Shown here piece after piece: positions 27,280 through 37,664 of a DNA stretch of 62,194 nucleotides. Numbering within the stretch: position 1 is the first letter of the stretch; each line of letters begins with the position of its first letter. A program made the translations under genes and the position numbers. The notes below the pieces were generated by a model. That model was not told where the DNA came from. It searched no databases and was given only the letters and a program-made list of their open reading frames with translations. This DNA comes from Prevotella sp. (lineage in GTDB: Bacteria > Bacteroidota > Bacteroidia > Bacteroidales > Bacteroidaceae). The DNA is taken from assembly GCA_017458005.1 (NCBI GenBank), contig JAFTGH010000030.1, forward strand, positions 1-62,194. Direction: 5' to 3'.

Positions 27280-28269
27280 CTACTCTAGCATCTTGAAACG
27301 CCAAATCTGGAAATTACCATCAGTATTTCCTCGGTCTGAAACAAAATATAGATAATTGTCTTTAGTCCAATAAGGCATTCCATCATATGACTTATTGATA
27401 GTCACTTGAACTAAGTTATTACCATCAACGTCAATGATATAAATATCATAATCTTTCTTATCTTTCTTGGAAGCCTCAAATACAATTCTAGTACCATCGG
27501 GGCTCCAGCGAGGATTAGAAGCGTATCCTTTCTTCGCATCAGTAATTTGCACTTGCTCACTACCGTCAATATTCATTGTCCAAATACTACAACTCTTGGC
27601 ATCAGAAGAATACTTCACATAGGCTATTTGCTTTCCATCTGGAGAGAATACCGGCTGATAGCCATTGCCTAAAAGAGTTGTTTCACCCGTTTTCAGGTTC
27701 TTCAGCCAGATTTCACTGTTCTCTACAATGACAGTGGTTCCTCCTAATCCAAAGAAAGAACCCCAGAAATTAAATTTTTTATAATAGGAATATTGTACCT
27801 TACTATATACCAGCATGGTACCATCTTCATTGAAACTGGGATAATCCTCAAAAGCATTAGAAGATTCTGTAATCTGATTCAATGCCTTTCCCTTGCTATC
27901 AGTCATCATATATATATCAGAGGTGCTACTACCTTCCAATTGACACCGGAAAGCAAGTTTATCCGTTGCAGGACAATAAACAGGAGAATAATTGAAGTTC
28001 TTTCCACTTGTCTTCTGAGTCATTGCTGCAGAGAAAGGATTTTCTTTCTTATAGATATTAAAATATCTCTTATTTTCCCTTGCGGAGAAATAGAGCGCAC
28101 TGCCGTTATCACCTCCAAAGGGATACAAACAAGGCTCCTCATTGTCGGTAACTTGAGTCAGTGCCTGAAGGCTTTCACCTGTTGTTGTAATTGCATACTT
28201 TTTCTTTCCGTAGCCAGATAGTGCTACTACAAAAAGAACTAATGTAAATAATAATTTTTTCATAATCAT
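27280..28269 (-). CDS. Exported TolB-like beta-propeller protein
   Basis: A 329-residue protein with signal peptide MKKLLFTLVLFVVALSGYG. Repeated blade motifs of the TolB/PD40 type are visible: YSPVYCPATDKLAFRC, DYPSFNEDGTMLVYSK, YQPVFSPDGKQIAYVK, SNPRWSPDGTRIVFEA and GMPYWTKDNYLYFVSD. It is a periplasmic or surface propeller, perhaps a binding scaffold. It follows the DUF4384 gene by 32 bases and is probably in the same transcript. Confidence 0.87.
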   Translation of the reverse strand: MIMKKLLFTLVLFVVALSGYGKKKYAITTTGESLQALTQVTDNEEPCLYPFGGDNGSALYFSARENKRYFNIYKKENPFSAAMTQKTSGKNFNYSPVYCPATDKLAFRCQLEGSSTSDIYMMTDSKGKALNQITESSNAFEDYPSFNEDGTMLVYSKVQYSYYKKFNFWGSFFGLGGTTVIVENSEIWLKNLKTGETTLLGNGYQPVFSPDGKQIAYVKYSSDAKSCSIWTMNIDGSEQVQITDAKKGYASNPRWSPDGTRIVFEASKKDKKDYDIYIIDVDGNNLVQVTINKSYDGMPYWTKDNYLYFVSDRGNTDGNFQIWRFKMLE

Positions 28270-28301
28270 AGGGTTTTTTAGTGAATAAATATATCATTTT
28301 T

Positions 28302-29168
28302 CTATTTCTTGACTACAATAGGTATTCGTCGCGGGATCATGTCATGATCATGCTTGCGGCATTTGGCAAGCCATCTCTGGAAATCATCGTATGAGAGTTC
28401 ACGAGGCAAAAGTTCACTCGTCGCATTATCCGCTGCCTTGGCAAACTGATTAGGCGAGAAGACAACATAGATCACATTATGCTCCATGGAACGCTCACAG
28501 GTCATATTATACTCATCAACATAAGGGCGATCCTGCTGTGATGCCTCCTTGATATTAAAGAACAGGTAACGACGATTTGCCTCAATAGGATAGATACCAT
28601 CCATCTGATTGCGATAGGGCAATAGACAGAAAGCCTTCTCACTCGAGTCGACGAGATAAACGGCAAGATAACCACTTACAGGAGAGACAAACGACAAGAA
28701 GAGGTCGTCACCGCTCTTGAAATCATCGTCCTCAAACTTATCCTCAATCCCATTGCGCAAGACATGTGCCTGAAAATCTATTTGAGCCGTGACAATCTCA
28801 CGTGCCTTACCCTTCACCTTACAGGTAATGATAACCATATTCTCCTGAAAGACAGGATTGCTGAACTTAGGCTCCCCGATAGTCTCAATCCATTCTCCCT
28901 TCACCTCACTGCCTCCAATCGTGAAGAAATCTGTCGACGACTCGCTGCCATTGGTATGGATACGGGTCGTATTAGTCTGCTGAACAATAGTACCAAACTC
29001 ATCGGCTATCGCCTGTATTTTGGCACGCTCTAAGGCTGTCCGCCTAATCTCCTCCACCGATACATTCTCAGGGGCATGGTAGGTATATTCTCCCTCCACC
29101 GTCTTCACTTTCTGGGCAAAGGCAGTGAGCGACAGCATCATGAGTATGAAGACTACGGCTTGTCTCAT
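28302..29168 (-). CDS. DUF4384-domain exported protein
   Basis: A 288-residue protein with signal peptide MRQAVVFILMMLSLTAFAQ. The first half (ENVSVEEIRRTALERAKIQAIADEFGTIV) resembles LPP20/flagellar-assembly-like helices; the second half (GDDLFLSFVSPVSGYLAVYLVD, then FCLLPYRNQMDG) is the DUF4384 region. Such proteins are envelope-associated with unknown function in Bacteroidota. It has a strong consensus promoter and precedes the TolB-like gene. Confidence 0.82.
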   Translation of the reverse strand: MRQAVVFILMMLSLTAFAQKVKTVEGEYTYHAPENVSVEEIRRTALERAKIQAIADEFGTIVQQTNTTRIHTNGSESSTDFFTIGGSEVKGEWIETIGEPKFSNPVFQENMVIITCKVKGKAREIVTAQIDFQAHVLRNGIEDKFEDDDFKSGDDLFLSFVSPVSGYLAVYLVDSSEKAFCLLPYRNQMDGIYPIEANRRYLFFNIKEASQQDRPYVDEYNMTCERSMEHNVIYVVFSPNQFAKAADNATSELLPRELSYDDFQRWLAKCRKHDHDMIPRRIPIVVKK

Positions 29169-29196
29169 TCTATAAAATTTTTAGTTTTTGATGCGG

Positions 29197-29228
29197 CAAA
29201 GTTAATAATAAGTGAAGGAAAAACCAAA
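29197..29228 (-). promoter_or_regulatory. Promoter of the DUF4384 gene, core shared with tig
   Basis: On the minus strand TTTG (29225-29228), a 20-base spacer and TAACTTTG (29197-29204). The 23 bases 29207-29229 are identical to 45993-46015 in the tig promoter, so the -33 box and most of the spacer are shared. Confidence 0.85.
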
Positions 29229-29256
29229 TTTCTACACTCATTTTTTATTATTAAAA

Positions 29257-29290
29257 CGAAAAAACCTCTTCCGAGTTTGGGAAGAGGTTT
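29257..29290 (-). terminator. Terminator after tRNA-Val (copy 1)
   Basis: An 11-bp perfect stem (29280-29290 with 29262-29272) with loop of seven bases, followed on the minus strand by a T run. Confidence 0.85.
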
Positions 29291-29296
29291 CCTTGG

Positions 29297-29371
29297 TGGG
29301 CGCTGAGGGATTCGAACCCCCGACCCTCTGCTTGTAAGGCAGATGCTCTAAACCAACTGAGCTAAGCGCCC
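29297..29371 (-). tRNA. tRNA-Val(TAC), copy 1
   Basis: On the minus strand GGGCGCT opens the acceptor stem and the discriminator is A. The anticodon stem TCTGC/GCAGA holds CTTACAA with anticodon TAC. The T arm has GGTTCGAATCC. The 75 bases are identical to the copy at 31353-31427. Confidence 0.97.
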
Positions 29372-29450
29372 TTATTTCTTGTAAGCGGGTGCAAAGGTAA
29401 GGCATTTTTTTCATTCTGCCAAACTTTTGCACCACTTTTTTCAAGATTTC

Positions 29451-29876
29451 TTATAATTTGTACAAATCACTGGCGGCAAGCAGGTCAACTTTCTTCTCTG
29501 CCAGGATGCGCTCGCACGCCTCCAAATCGGTAGGACGGATAATCACATGGGCGACATCGCCATTGGCAAAGGAGTACATATACTCGATGAACACGCCTGC
29601 GTCAGACAGCATCTTGAGCACCTTGGCAAGCGAGCCGCTGGTGTTCGGACAGATAAAGCCGATGACATCAGTAATCTTCACTGCGAAATGGGCAGCCTTC
29701 AGCACTTGGTATGCCTTGTCGGGATCGCTGACGATACAGCGCAGAATACCAAAGTCCGAGTTATCGGCAATACTCATGGCGGAGAGGTTGACACCTGCAG
29801 CACCTAACACATCAGTCACCTCGGTGAGGCGTCCTGACTTGTTCTCCAAGAAAATAGACAATTGTTTTGCTAACAT
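29451..29876 (-). CDS. ACT-domain amino-acid-binding protein
   Basis: A 141-residue protein made of two ACT domains: AKQLSIFLENKSGRLTEVTDVLGAAGVNLSAMSI and, after residue 70, VIGFICPNTSGSLAKVLKMLSDAGVFIEYM. ACT domains bind small effectors, usually amino acids. It follows the phenylacetate-CoA ligase gene by 55 bases on the same strand, a pairing often seen in Bacteroidota and archaea, so it may regulate arylacetate or branched-acid metabolism. Confidence 0.88.
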   Translation of the reverse strand: MLAKQLSIFLENKSGRLTEVTDVLGAAGVNLSAMSIADNSDFGILRCIVSDPDKAYQVLKAAHFAVKITDVIGFICPNTSGSLAKVLKMLSDAGVFIEYMYSFANGDVAHVIIRPTDLEACERILAEKKVDLLAASDLYKL

Positions 29877-29886
29877 ATTATTTCGA

Positions 29887-29935
29887 TTTTAATTTTTAAT
29901 CTATAATATTTAATGTTTAATATTTAATATTTTAG
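29887..29935 (-). repeat. TTTAATATT stutter between paaK and the ACT gene
   Basis: An AT-only tract of related eight- to nine-base words (AATTTTTAATC, ATATTTAATG, TTTAATATTTAATATTTT) starts at the ligase stop codon and fills most of the gap to the ACT gene. Confidence 0.8.
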
Positions 29936-31230
29936 AATTTACGGTTATCGATGACGCGCTTTGCCTTACCTGTAGAACGCTCGATGCCCTTAGGCTCCAC
30001 GAGTTTGATCTTGAAGCCCAAACCAATGACGGAGCGGAGTTCTGCCTCCAGTTTCTTCTGCAAGCCCACCATTGTCGCCATGTCGTCAGTGAAGTATTCC
30101 TCCTTCACCTCTACCTTCAGTTCGCTGGTGTCTGTGTTGTTCACACGGTCGACAGTCAGCAGGAAGTGTGGCTCATACTCTGGCAACGACAGGATGACGG
30201 CCTCAATCTGGGATGGGAAGACATTGACACCACGGATGATGAGCATATCGTCGCAACGACCCAGGATACGGTCCATACGTACCAACGTGCGTCCACATGA
30301 GCACTTCTCATAATGCAGTGCCGTGAGGTCGTGGGTGCGATAGCGCAGGAGCGGCATACCCTCTTTCGTCAGATGGGTAAAGGTCAGTTCTCCCAACTCG
30401 CCCTCAGGCATCGGCTCGCCAGTCTCGGGATTCAGGATCTCTGGATAGAAATAGTCCTCACTGAGGTGGGTGCCATGCTGATACTCGCACTCATAGCCCA
30501 CACCAGGTCCTGCGATCTCACTCAGACCATAGATATCATAGGCCTTGATGCCCAGCGAAGCCTCCAACTTCTGGCGCATCTCCTCTGTCCAAGGCTCTGC
30601 GCCAAAGGCGCCAATCCTCAACTTGAACTCGTCACGCGACCACTCGCTCTCGCCCATCGCCTCTCCCAAGAACATCGCATAAGAGGGGGTACAGCAGAGC
30701 ACAGAGGCTCCAAAGTCATGCATCAGCGTGATCTGCTTCTGCGTATTTCCTGACGACATGGGAATGACACTGGCTCCGATATTCGTGGCACCATCATGGG
30801 CACCCAAGCCACCAGTGAACAGCCCATAGCCGTACGACACCTGGAAGATATCGTCTTTCGTAGCGCCATAGGCGGTAAAGGCACGTGAGATAGACTCCGT
30901 CCACATCGCCAAGTCTTTACGAGTATGCAGCACAACGACAGGTTTTCCCGTCGTACCACTGGATGCGTGGATGCGCACTATCTGGCTCATCGGCACTGCT
31001 GCCAGCCCGAATGGATAGTTATCACGAAGGTCGAGTTTGTTGGTAAACGGCAACTTGACGATATCGTCAATATCCTTGATATCGCCAGGCTCCAGCCCCA
31101 TCTCTTGAAATTTCTTACGATAGAATGGCGTGTTATGGTACACATACTCTGCCATCTTCCTTAATCTGATGCTCTGAATCTCACGCAACTGCTCACGATC
31201 CATGCACTCCACAGTCTCATTCCAAATCAT
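29932..31230 (-). CDS. paaK: Phenylacetate-CoA ligase
   Basis: A 432-residue AMP-forming ligase that activates phenylacetate or a related aryl acid to its CoA ester. The adenylation motifs RIHASSGTTGKPVVV and DIYGLSEIAGPG are present, and the C-terminal domain ends IERSTGKAKRVIDNRKF. In anaerobes it often serves the reverse or reductive metabolism of aromatic amino acids with indolepyruvate:ferredoxin oxidoreductase; that partner is not in the window. Transcription runs into the ACT-domain gene. Confidence 0.93.
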   Translation of the reverse strand: MIWNETVECMDREQLREIQSIRLRKMAEYVYHNTPFYRKKFQEMGLEPGDIKDIDDIVKLPFTNKLDLRDNYPFGLAAVPMSQIVRIHASSGTTGKPVVVLHTRKDLAMWTESISRAFTAYGATKDDIFQVSYGYGLFTGGLGAHDGATNIGASVIPMSSGNTQKQITLMHDFGASVLCCTPSYAMFLGEAMGESEWSRDEFKLRIGAFGAEPWTEEMRQKLEASLGIKAYDIYGLSEIAGPGVGYECEYQHGTHLSEDYFYPEILNPETGEPMPEGELGELTFTHLTKEGMPLLRYRTHDLTALHYEKCSCGRTLVRMDRILGRCDDMLIIRGVNVFPSQIEAVILSLPEYEPHFLLTVDRVNNTDTSELKVEVKEEYFTDDMATMVGLQKKLEAELRSVIGLGFKIKLVEPKGIERSTGKAKRVIDNRKF

Positions 31231-31310
31231 TGTTCTTTATTTTTCTTGTTTCGTTTTAAGTTTGTATAGTTCTGTGTGCTGCAAATTTAGTACATTTTTT
31301 CGAAAACACC

Positions 31311-31346
31311 AAAGAAAAGACTGCAAAACTATTTGTCTTGCAGTCT
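31311..31346 (-). terminator. Terminator after tRNA-Val (copy 2)
   Basis: A 9-bp stem AGACTGCAA (31318-31326) with TTGCAGTCT (31338-31346), T-rich on the minus-strand 3' side. Confidence 0.8.
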
Positions 31347-31352
31347 TCTTCG

Positions 31353-31427
31353 TGGGCGCTGAGGGATTCGAACCCCCGACCCTCTGCTTGTAAGGCAGAT
31401 GCTCTAAACCAACTGAGCTAAGCGCCC
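31353..31427 (-). tRNA. tRNA-Val(TAC), copy 2
   Basis: Identical over 75 bases to the copy at 29297-29371, with anticodon TAC. It sits between the porin terminator and its own terminator. Confidence 0.97.
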
Positions 31428-31433
31428 TCAAGA

Positions 31434-31462
31434 AATCCCGAGCACTAGAGGTACTCGGGATT
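31434..31462 (-). terminator. Probable terminator of the OmpA-family gene
   Basis: Stem AATCCCGAG (31434-31442) with CTCGGGATT (31454-31462), 26 bases after the coding region; the T tract is weak. Confidence 0.65.
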
Positions 31463-31487
31463 ATCATTTATCATGCTAATTCGTGAA

Positions 31488-32657
31488 TTACTTCAACTCA
31501 ACAGTTGCACGACGGTTGTAACTGATAGGAGACAGAGTGTCAACACCACCAGCAGCATTGATCTCGATGTTAGAGCGATCAACACCCATGTTAACGAGAG
31601 CGTCAGCAACAGCCTCAGCACGCTTCTGAGACAGGCTCTGGTTGAGGTTTGCACTACCAGTCTTGCTGTCAGCGTAACCAGTTACGACGATCTTAGCGTT
31701 GTTAGCCTTTGCAGCGTCAGCAACAGCCTGTACGTTCTGCAGATCCTTCTGAGAAGCGATCTTAGCCTTACCCAGGTTGAAGAATACTGACACAGGAGCA
31801 GAAACAATTACCTTCTCAGCGCTCTTAGTGTCAAGTGCGTTGGTAGTAGTTGGGCACTTGTGGTCGCGGATCTGCTTCTGCAGACGAGCGTTCTCAGCGT
31901 TAGCGTCAGCCAACTGAGCGTTCAGAGCGTCGATCTGACCCTGAGAGAGAGCCTTGATAGCCTCTACGTCTGGAGTCTTGTTCCAACCAGTAGTCTTGCC
32001 AATGTTGAAAGTAGCACCTACCTCAACTGCGAACTGGTTTACGCGATGCTTTGGAGAAACACCACCCATGCCGCTCCACTCGCTACCATAACTGTTGTAA
32101 GCGAGTTCGAGGTTCAGAGAAACAACCTTACCCAGACGGAAGGTGTTCAACAGACCTGCGCTATAAACGAGGGTATTAGACTTAGCGTCGAAGTTACGAC
32201 CTACACCAGCACCAGCATAAGGAATGAAGTTCCAAATACGGTTCTCATTGTAGCCACAAATCATATTGCTCAGATTGAACAATACCTGCTCGTTAACGGT
32301 CAAATACTTCTGAACATCGCTGTCAAAAGCCTTACCCAGCCACATGAAGTTACCCTTGGTGCGGAGTCCGATACCTGGAGTAAACCACTTACCAATAGCA
32401 ACAGAGAATCCCAGAGCGGTAGTTACGTTGTGATCATTGTCATTCACACCAGTTCCGAGGGGGAACTTGTAGAATGGATTGGCAAAAATGTTGCTTGTGC
32501 CATTGTAGAAAGCACTGTAATTCACATTTGCCTGAACAAACCAGTTGCTCCAGAAAGAATTAGTTGCAACACTGTACTTCTCTGTAGGTACAGCATCCTG
32601 TGCCATTGAGGCAACAGAAACACTGGCAAAAGCCAGTAACATTAAAAACTTTTTCAT
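31488..32657 (-). CDS. OmpA-family outer-membrane porin
   Basis: A 389-residue protein with signal peptide MKKFLMLLAFASVSVASMA. Residues about 25-230 form an eight-strand-like barrel with alternating aromatics, then a short coiled linker (LNAQLADANAENARLQKQIRDH). The C-terminal 110 residues are a peptidoglycan-binding OmpA domain (VVTGYADSKTGSANLNQSLSQKRAEAV). A single cysteine in the linker (HKCPT) and the codon bias toward frequent codons fit a very abundant outer-membrane protein. It has an excellent promoter with a roughly 55-base leader. Confidence 0.93.
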   Translation of the reverse strand: MKKFLMLLAFASVSVASMAQDAVPTEKYSVATNSFWSNWFVQANVNYSAFYNGTSNIFANPFYKFPLGTGVNDNDHNVTTALGFSVAIGKWFTPGIGLRTKGNFMWLGKAFDSDVQKYLTVNEQVLFNLSNMICGYNENRIWNFIPYAGAGVGRNFDAKSNTLVYSAGLLNTFRLGKVVSLNLELAYNSYGSEWSGMGGVSPKHRVNQFAVEVGATFNIGKTTGWNKTPDVEAIKALSQGQIDALNAQLADANAENARLQKQIRDHKCPTTTNALDTKSAEKVIVSAPVSVFFNLGKAKIASQKDLQNVQAVADAAKANNAKIVVTGYADSKTGSANLNQSLSQKRAEAVADALVNMGVDRSNIEINAAGGVDTLSPISYNRRATVELK

Positions 32658-32717
32658 ACCTATACTAATATTAATGTTAAATGATATTACGCTATTACAC
32701 TTTTATCAATTTGTGTG

Positions 32718-32748
32718 CAAAATTAAACATTTATTTTATATCTGCAAA
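32718..32748 (-). promoter_or_regulatory. Strong promoter of the OmpA-family gene
   Basis: On the minus strand TTTG (32745-32748), 19-base spacer, TAATTTTG (32718-32725). Exact consensus spacing. Confidence 0.85.
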
Positions 32749-32835
32749 CTTTTTTGGGAAAAAATTGCACTTTTTTACGAAAAAACTTGTTTTATATCAC
32801 ATTTTTACGTTAATAAGCCTAACTTTTCCTGCAAA

Positions 32836-34653
32836 TCAGCCTAACAACTGCTCTATTTCCTTTTGGGGCAGAATGCAGAGTATCGCTTTTCCATCAGGGG
32901 TGTAATTCACATTAGAGCAGGCAAACAACTCATTGACGATACTCTCCATCTCCTCATTACTGAGAATCTGTCCCTGAGGGATAGCCGCATGGCGGGCAAG
33001 GCTCAAGGCAAGCGACGAATGGATATCGTGCAAGTTTCCCGCTCCTTTCTCTATGGCATCACTGACCATGTCATGAACCAACTGGACGTAATTGAGTCCT
33101 TCAAGACCAGCGGGAATAGCCTGAATGGCATAACTATACTGTCCGAGGTCGCTCAACTCAAAGCCCATCCCCTGTAACTCTGGTAAGATTTTTTCTAACA
33201 CGACAGCATCAGACGGAGAGAAACGGACAACCTCAGGGAAGAGCATCCGCTGACTATTGACAGCCTGTGCCTCCAACTGCGACAGATAGCGCTCATAGCG
33301 AATACGGACATCAGCCCTGTATTGGTCGATAATCATCAGTCCAGACTTCACGGCGGTCATGATATAGCGCCCCTTATATTGATAATGTACGGGAGACTTC
33401 TCCTCTATCAGCGGCTCCACCTCGGAAGCAGGAGTCTCATCGACTGTGGTGTCGAACACCTCTGTCTCCGTTGGACGGCGACGAGCCAACTGGTCGTAGA
33501 GTTGCTCCCATCCGTTGGCAGACTTCGTCGAGCGCTCGGAGTGCTGCTTGAAGGGGTTATAAGTCGAGTTATAAGAAGGTTGGGGAGGCGCCACCTGCTG
33601 CTCAGGGCTGAACACAGGGATGTCTGGTCGCCCCTCTGTATCAAAGTCTATCTGTGGTATCTCGCAGAACTTCCCAATAGCGTCTTTGACAGCCGCCATC
33701 AGAATCTGCCAAACCGCCTGCTCGTTCTCGAACTTGATCTCCGTCTTGGTGGGATGAATATTCACATCAATATCAGAAGGGGCAACTTCGAAATAGATGA
33801 AATACGGCACCTGCATCCCCACAGGCACCAGACGGTCGAAAGCCTGCATCACTGCCTTATGGAAATAGGCATGCTTCATGAAACGCCCATTGACGAAGAA
33901 GTAGTCATGCGCCCCTTTCTTCCGAGCGGACTCTGGTTTACCCACGAAACCGCTTATCTTGCAGATCGCCGTCTCCACACTCACCTCCAACAAATCCTGG
34001 TTAAAGCGTTTGCCAAAGACATCTGAGATACGCTGACGGAGGGTGCCGTTCTTCAGGTTCATTAACTCCTGCCCGTTGCTATAGAGTGAGAAGGCTATCT
34101 CCGGGTAGACTAGGACGATGCGCTCAAAGGCAGTCAGGATATTATTCAACTCCGTCGCATTCGTCTTCAAGAACTTACGACGTGCCGGCACGTTGAAGAA
34201 GAGGTTCTCCACTTTGAAATTACTACCCTTCGGACAACTGACCAGTTCCTGTTCCTCAACCTTAGAGCCAGAGAGTCGTATGCGAGTCCCCAACTCCTGC
34301 TCCTCCATCCTGGTACGCAACTCGACTTGCGACACGGCGGCAATGGAGGGCAAAGCCTCTCCACGGAATCCCATCGTCGTTAAGGCAAAGAGGTCGTCGG
34401 CCTTGCGAATCTTAGAAGTGGCATGACGCTCAAAGGCAAGGCGGGCATCCGTCTCCGACATGCCCTTCCCGTCGTCTATCACCTGGAGAGAAGTGCGTCC
34501 TGCGTCAACCACGATGACCTGAATGGTACGGGCTCCCGCATCAACGGCATTCTCCACCAACTCTTTAATCACAGAGGCCGGTCGCTGGATGACCTCGCCA
34601 GCGGCGATCTGGTTGGCAACGGAGTCTGGTAGTAGTTGTATCACATCACTCAT
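32836..34653 (-). CDS. mutL: DNA mismatch repair protein MutL
   Basis: A 605-residue GHKL ATPase. [32 protein letters not shown] and [15 protein letters not shown] are the N-terminal ATP motifs; the C-terminal dimerisation domain ends [15 protein letters not shown]. The region that carries the endonuclease motif DQHA(x)2E in many MutL proteins reads [12 protein letters not shown] at residues 443-454, so the histidine is lost and nicking activity is doubtful. It is the last gene of the long minus-strand block, 4 bases after the ostA-like gene. Confidence 0.96.
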   Translation of the reverse strand: MSDVIQLLPDSVANQIAAGEVIQRPASVIKELVENAVDAGARTIQVIVVDAGRTSLQVIDDGKGMSETDARLAFERHATSKIRKADDLFALTTMGFRGEALPSIAAVSQVELRTRMEEQELGTRIRLSGSKVEEQELVSCPKGSNFKVENLFFNVPARRKFLKTNATELNNILTAFERIVLVYPEIAFSLYSNGQELMNLKNGTLRQRISDVFGKRFNQDLLEVSVETAICKISGFVGKPESARKKGAHDYFFVNGRFMKHAYFHKAVMQAFDRLVPVGMQVPYFIYFEVAPSDIDVNIHPTKTEIKFENEQAVWQILMAAVKDAIGKFCEIPQIDFDTEGRPDIPVFSPEQQVAPPQPSYNSTYNPFKQHSERSTKSANGWEQLYDQLARRRPTETEVFDTTVDETPASEVEPLIEEKSPVHYQYKGRYIMTAVKSGLMIIDQYRADVRIRYERYLSQLEAQAVNSQRMLFPEVVRFSPSDAVVLEKILPELQGMGFELSDLGQYSYAIQAIPAGLEGLNYVQLVHDMVSDAIEKGAGNLHDIHSSLALSLARHAAIPQGQILSNEEMESIVNELFACSNVNYTPDGKAILCILPQKEIEQLLG

Positions 34654-34657
34654 CCGG

Positions 34658-36295
34658 CTATCCCTCCTTCCTGTTTAGTTTCTGTCTGGGTGCCTCCCTG
34701 CGTTTGATCTCCTTCAGTTCCTGCCCTGCCTTCTTCGAACGCCAGTTGAAGATGTCTTGTTTGTTGAGGGGACGGATATAATCAAACCACGCATACTGTG
34801 GCAGGAAATACTTAGACGGTGGTATCTGTGTCATCGGATAGAGGGTTCCCACAGGTTTCTCCATCCATATCTTTTTCATCTTACGGTTCTCCAAGAACAT
34901 CTTCATCCACGGAGTCTCTGTATAGTTGAGTCCTATCAACGTACTGTCTGAATCATCGACAGGATAATAGACGATCAAGACATTGCCAACAGCATCTGTC
35001 TCATAGATCTCGCCTTTCTCAAAATAGGCGAGCATCTCCTTCGATGACACTTGGTTAAAATGAATGGTATCGGGCATCTGCTCTGTGGAGAAAGCCTGTC
35101 CCACCACATGGGCTCTGTTGATGGTGGAGTCTTTCATATAGACACGGATCTCCTCGCCAAAGAGTTGCTGGTTGTTATTCCAGACGATAGGATCACGATA
35201 CATCGTCATACAGGAGTCCTGCGAGTTATAGACCAGTGAGTCACAGACTGCCTGTACATCAACACGGTACGCGCGTACCTTATTATACGCATGTATCTTG
35301 CGGTAGACAGAGTCGGTATTGATATTGAAGGTAAACAACTTAAACGTATCGGCATGCATATAGAGCGTATCCTTCTGGGAATAGTCCATGGCAACGGCAT
35401 TCTTGGTCGCCATCGCATAGCCAGTGGAGTCGTTGTACTCACAATAATCACCTGTCAGACTGTTCTTATTCGTGGAGTCGGTATAGATGACGTTCCAGTA
35501 AGCATAACTGGTACCCTTCTTAGCGTCATGATAGACACTATCCCCCACGATGGTACGCCCTTGGTCCTTCATCACCGAGCGTCCAAAGAGTTCTGAGGTC
35601 TCTGTCTTGGTGTTATAATAGCCATCCTCGCTGTAAATATGACTACTGCCCGACGTGATATTCGATGGTCCTACGATATGAGCACGAGAGGTCTGGGTAT
35701 CGTAATACAAGGAGTCTGTCGTCAGATAGAGATTCTTGTCACGCAGACGGACATCATAATAGAAGATAGCCATCTTCGTGTCGGTATGATACTCGCCCCA
35801 GTCACTGGTCAGAGTCGATCCGTTGTCCACGAGTTTACCGCCCTCGAAGAAGTTGCCGAAATTATATAGTCTGTCATAGTCAAGACTATCGGTATAAAGG
35901 GTGGACTGGCGATGCTTCAGGATGACATTATAACGAGCCTGCGCTATCTGAGCATTACCATCATAGTAAGCATAGTCGCTGAAGAGTTTCAGGGTGTCGC
36001 CCTGCAACATCCTCACATGCCCGAAAGCCTCAAAGGAATTGGTCTGCTGAAAGAAGTTGGCACTGTCGCAATACAGGTTGGCGCCCATGTGCCGGAAATG
36101 CACATTACCCACCAGGATCTGAGCGTCGCCATTACGATACTGGTCATACCGCAACTGGTCGGAATGAACCAAATAGACACGCTTGTCCGTGGTCCGCTTG
36201 CTGGTATTGCTACGCTTGCGAACTGGCTGCACAGCCCAGACGAGACTTAATCCGAAAAGGCACAGCAGCATAAACGCTACGGTACGGAGTCTCAT
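34658..36295 (-). CDS. OstA-like (LptA/LptD-related) envelope protein
   Basis: A 545-residue protein with signal peptide [21 protein letters not shown]. Repeated beta-jellyroll units of the OstA type are visible ([63 protein letters not shown]). In Bacteroidota this OstA-like protein next to SurA is thought to help transport or assemble LPS in the outer membrane; the direct role is inference. Its start overlaps the surA stop by 4 bases. Confidence 0.85.
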   Translation of the reverse strand: MRLRTVAFMLLCLFGLSLVWAVQPVRKRSNTSKRTTDKRVYLVHSDQLRYDQYRNGDAQILVGNVHFRHMGANLYCDSANFFQQTNSFEAFGHVRMLQGDTLKLFSDYAYYDGNAQIAQARYNVILKHRQSTLYTDSLDYDRLYNFGNFFEGGKLVDNGSTLTSDWGEYHTDTKMAIFYYDVRLRDKNLYLTTDSLYYDTQTSRAHIVGPSNITSGSSHIYSEDGYYNTKTETSELFGRSVMKDQGRTIVGDSVYHDAKKGTSYAYWNVIYTDSTNKNSLTGDYCEYNDSTGYAMATKNAVAMDYSQKDTLYMHADTFKLFTFNINTDSVYRKIHAYNKVRAYRVDVQAVCDSLVYNSQDSCMTMYRDPIVWNNNQQLFGEEIRVYMKDSTINRAHVVGQAFSTEQMPDTIHFNQVSSKEMLAYFEKGEIYETDAVGNVLIVYYPVDDSDSTLIGLNYTETPWMKMFLENRKMKKIWMEKPVGTLYPMTQIPPSKYFLPQYAWFDYIRPLNKQDIFNWRSKKAGQELKEIKRREAPRQKLNRKEG

Positions 36296-37662
36296 TTAAT
36301 CCAACCCTGATATTCAAATTGACAATCCTTATAACGGTCGTTGACACGAACGTAGGTCGACTTAATCTTACCGACCACCCACTCATGCAGTTTCTCCTGA
36401 CGGCGTTTCTCTAGTACGACATCCTTCATCACCTGGAAATCCTCCGTGATCGTTGCCTTATGACCTTCCGTACGACTCTTCAACTTCGCAATGACACATA
36501 CCGTCTTACCACGGTCGTTAATCATCTGGAAGGGAGCAGATATCTCACCAACTTTCAGATTATCCACCGCACGAGCCACCTCAGAGGGAAGGTCTTGCAA
36601 CTGGAATCTGGAAGTTCGTCCGTTCTGTGTCACATTAGCCATCAGTCCATTGTTGTTACGTGTATCCTTATCATCGGAAATCATGGTAGCACCTACCTCA
36701 AAAGAGAACTTACCTTCCACGATATCCGCACGGATAGAGTCCAGACGAGCCAGCGACTTATCGATAGCCTCCTGACTGACCACTGGTTTGCGGAGGATAT
36801 GGCGCACATTCACCTTATCACCACGCTTGTCTATCAACTGGATGATATGGAATCCAAACTCTGACTCCACGATCTTGGATATCTTCTTAGGATCAGTCAA
36901 GTTAAAGGCGACGTTGGCAAATGCCTGGTCGAGCGTTCCACGACCCGTATAGCCTAACTCACCACCACGACGTGCGGAGCCAGGATCCTCAGAGTACATA
37001 CGAGCCAGTGTCTGGAAAGATGTCTCTCCTCTGTTCACACGATCGGTATAGTCACGCAGTTCCTCCTTCACACGGTTAATCTCCTCTTGGTCGATACGTG
37101 GTGTCTGGGCGATAATCTGCACCTCCACCTCAGTGGGAACAAAAGGAATACTGTCTTGCGGCAGATTGGCGAAATACCTGCGCACATCGGCAGGAGTCAC
37201 GGTGATGTCCTTCACCAACTGACGTTGCATCTCCTGAATCATTTGGCGGTCACGATAAGAGTCACGGAGTTCTGCGCGAATCTGCGTCATCGTCTTCTTA
37301 TGGTACTCCTCCAGTTTCTCACGAGAGCCGATGACAGAAACCATATACTCTATCTGCTGCTCAATGCCTTGGGAGATCTCAGCCTCCGTCACCTCGATAC
37401 TATCGATGGCTGCCTGATGCAGGTAGAGTTTCTGGACAGCGATCTGCTCAGGAATGGCACAGTCGGGATCCCCATTCCATCGAATACCCTCCTGTTGACC
37501 TTGCAGGCGCATGGCCTCCACGTCAGACTTCAGGATAGCCTCATCGCCAACTACCCAGATAACCTCGTCGACAATACTCTGTATACTGTCATTGGCTGTC
37601 TTAGCCTGCATCGGCAGGACCACCAGCCATGAGACGATTGCTATAATGCTACGTATCTTCAT
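36292..37662 (-). CDS. surA: Periplasmic peptidyl-prolyl isomerase SurA-like
   Basis: A 456-residue chaperone with signal peptide and an N-terminal SurA helical domain (SIVDEVIWVVGDEAILKSDVEAM). Two parvulin domains follow: TEVEVQIIAQTPRID to FGFHIIQLIDKRGDKV, then NVRHILRKPVVSQEAI onward. It should help fold outer-membrane proteins. It sits 2 bases after a second parvulin gene and overlaps the ostA-like gene, so all three envelope genes are co-translated. Confidence 0.92.
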   Translation of the reverse strand: MKIRSIIAIVSWLVVLPMQAKTANDSIQSIVDEVIWVVGDEAILKSDVEAMRLQGQQEGIRWNGDPDCAIPEQIAVQKLYLHQAAIDSIEVTEAEISQGIEQQIEYMVSVIGSREKLEEYHKKTMTQIRAELRDSYRDRQMIQEMQRQLVKDITVTPADVRRYFANLPQDSIPFVPTEVEVQIIAQTPRIDQEEINRVKEELRDYTDRVNRGETSFQTLARMYSEDPGSARRGGELGYTGRGTLDQAFANVAFNLTDPKKISKIVESEFGFHIIQLIDKRGDKVNVRHILRKPVVSQEAIDKSLARLDSIRADIVEGKFSFEVGATMISDDKDTRNNNGLMANVTQNGRTSRFQLQDLPSEVARAVDNLKVGEISAPFQMINDRGKTVCVIAKLKSRTEGHKATITEDFQVMKDVVLEKRRQEKLHEWVVGKIKSTYVRVNDRYKDCQFEYQGWIK

Positions 37663-37664
37663 TC

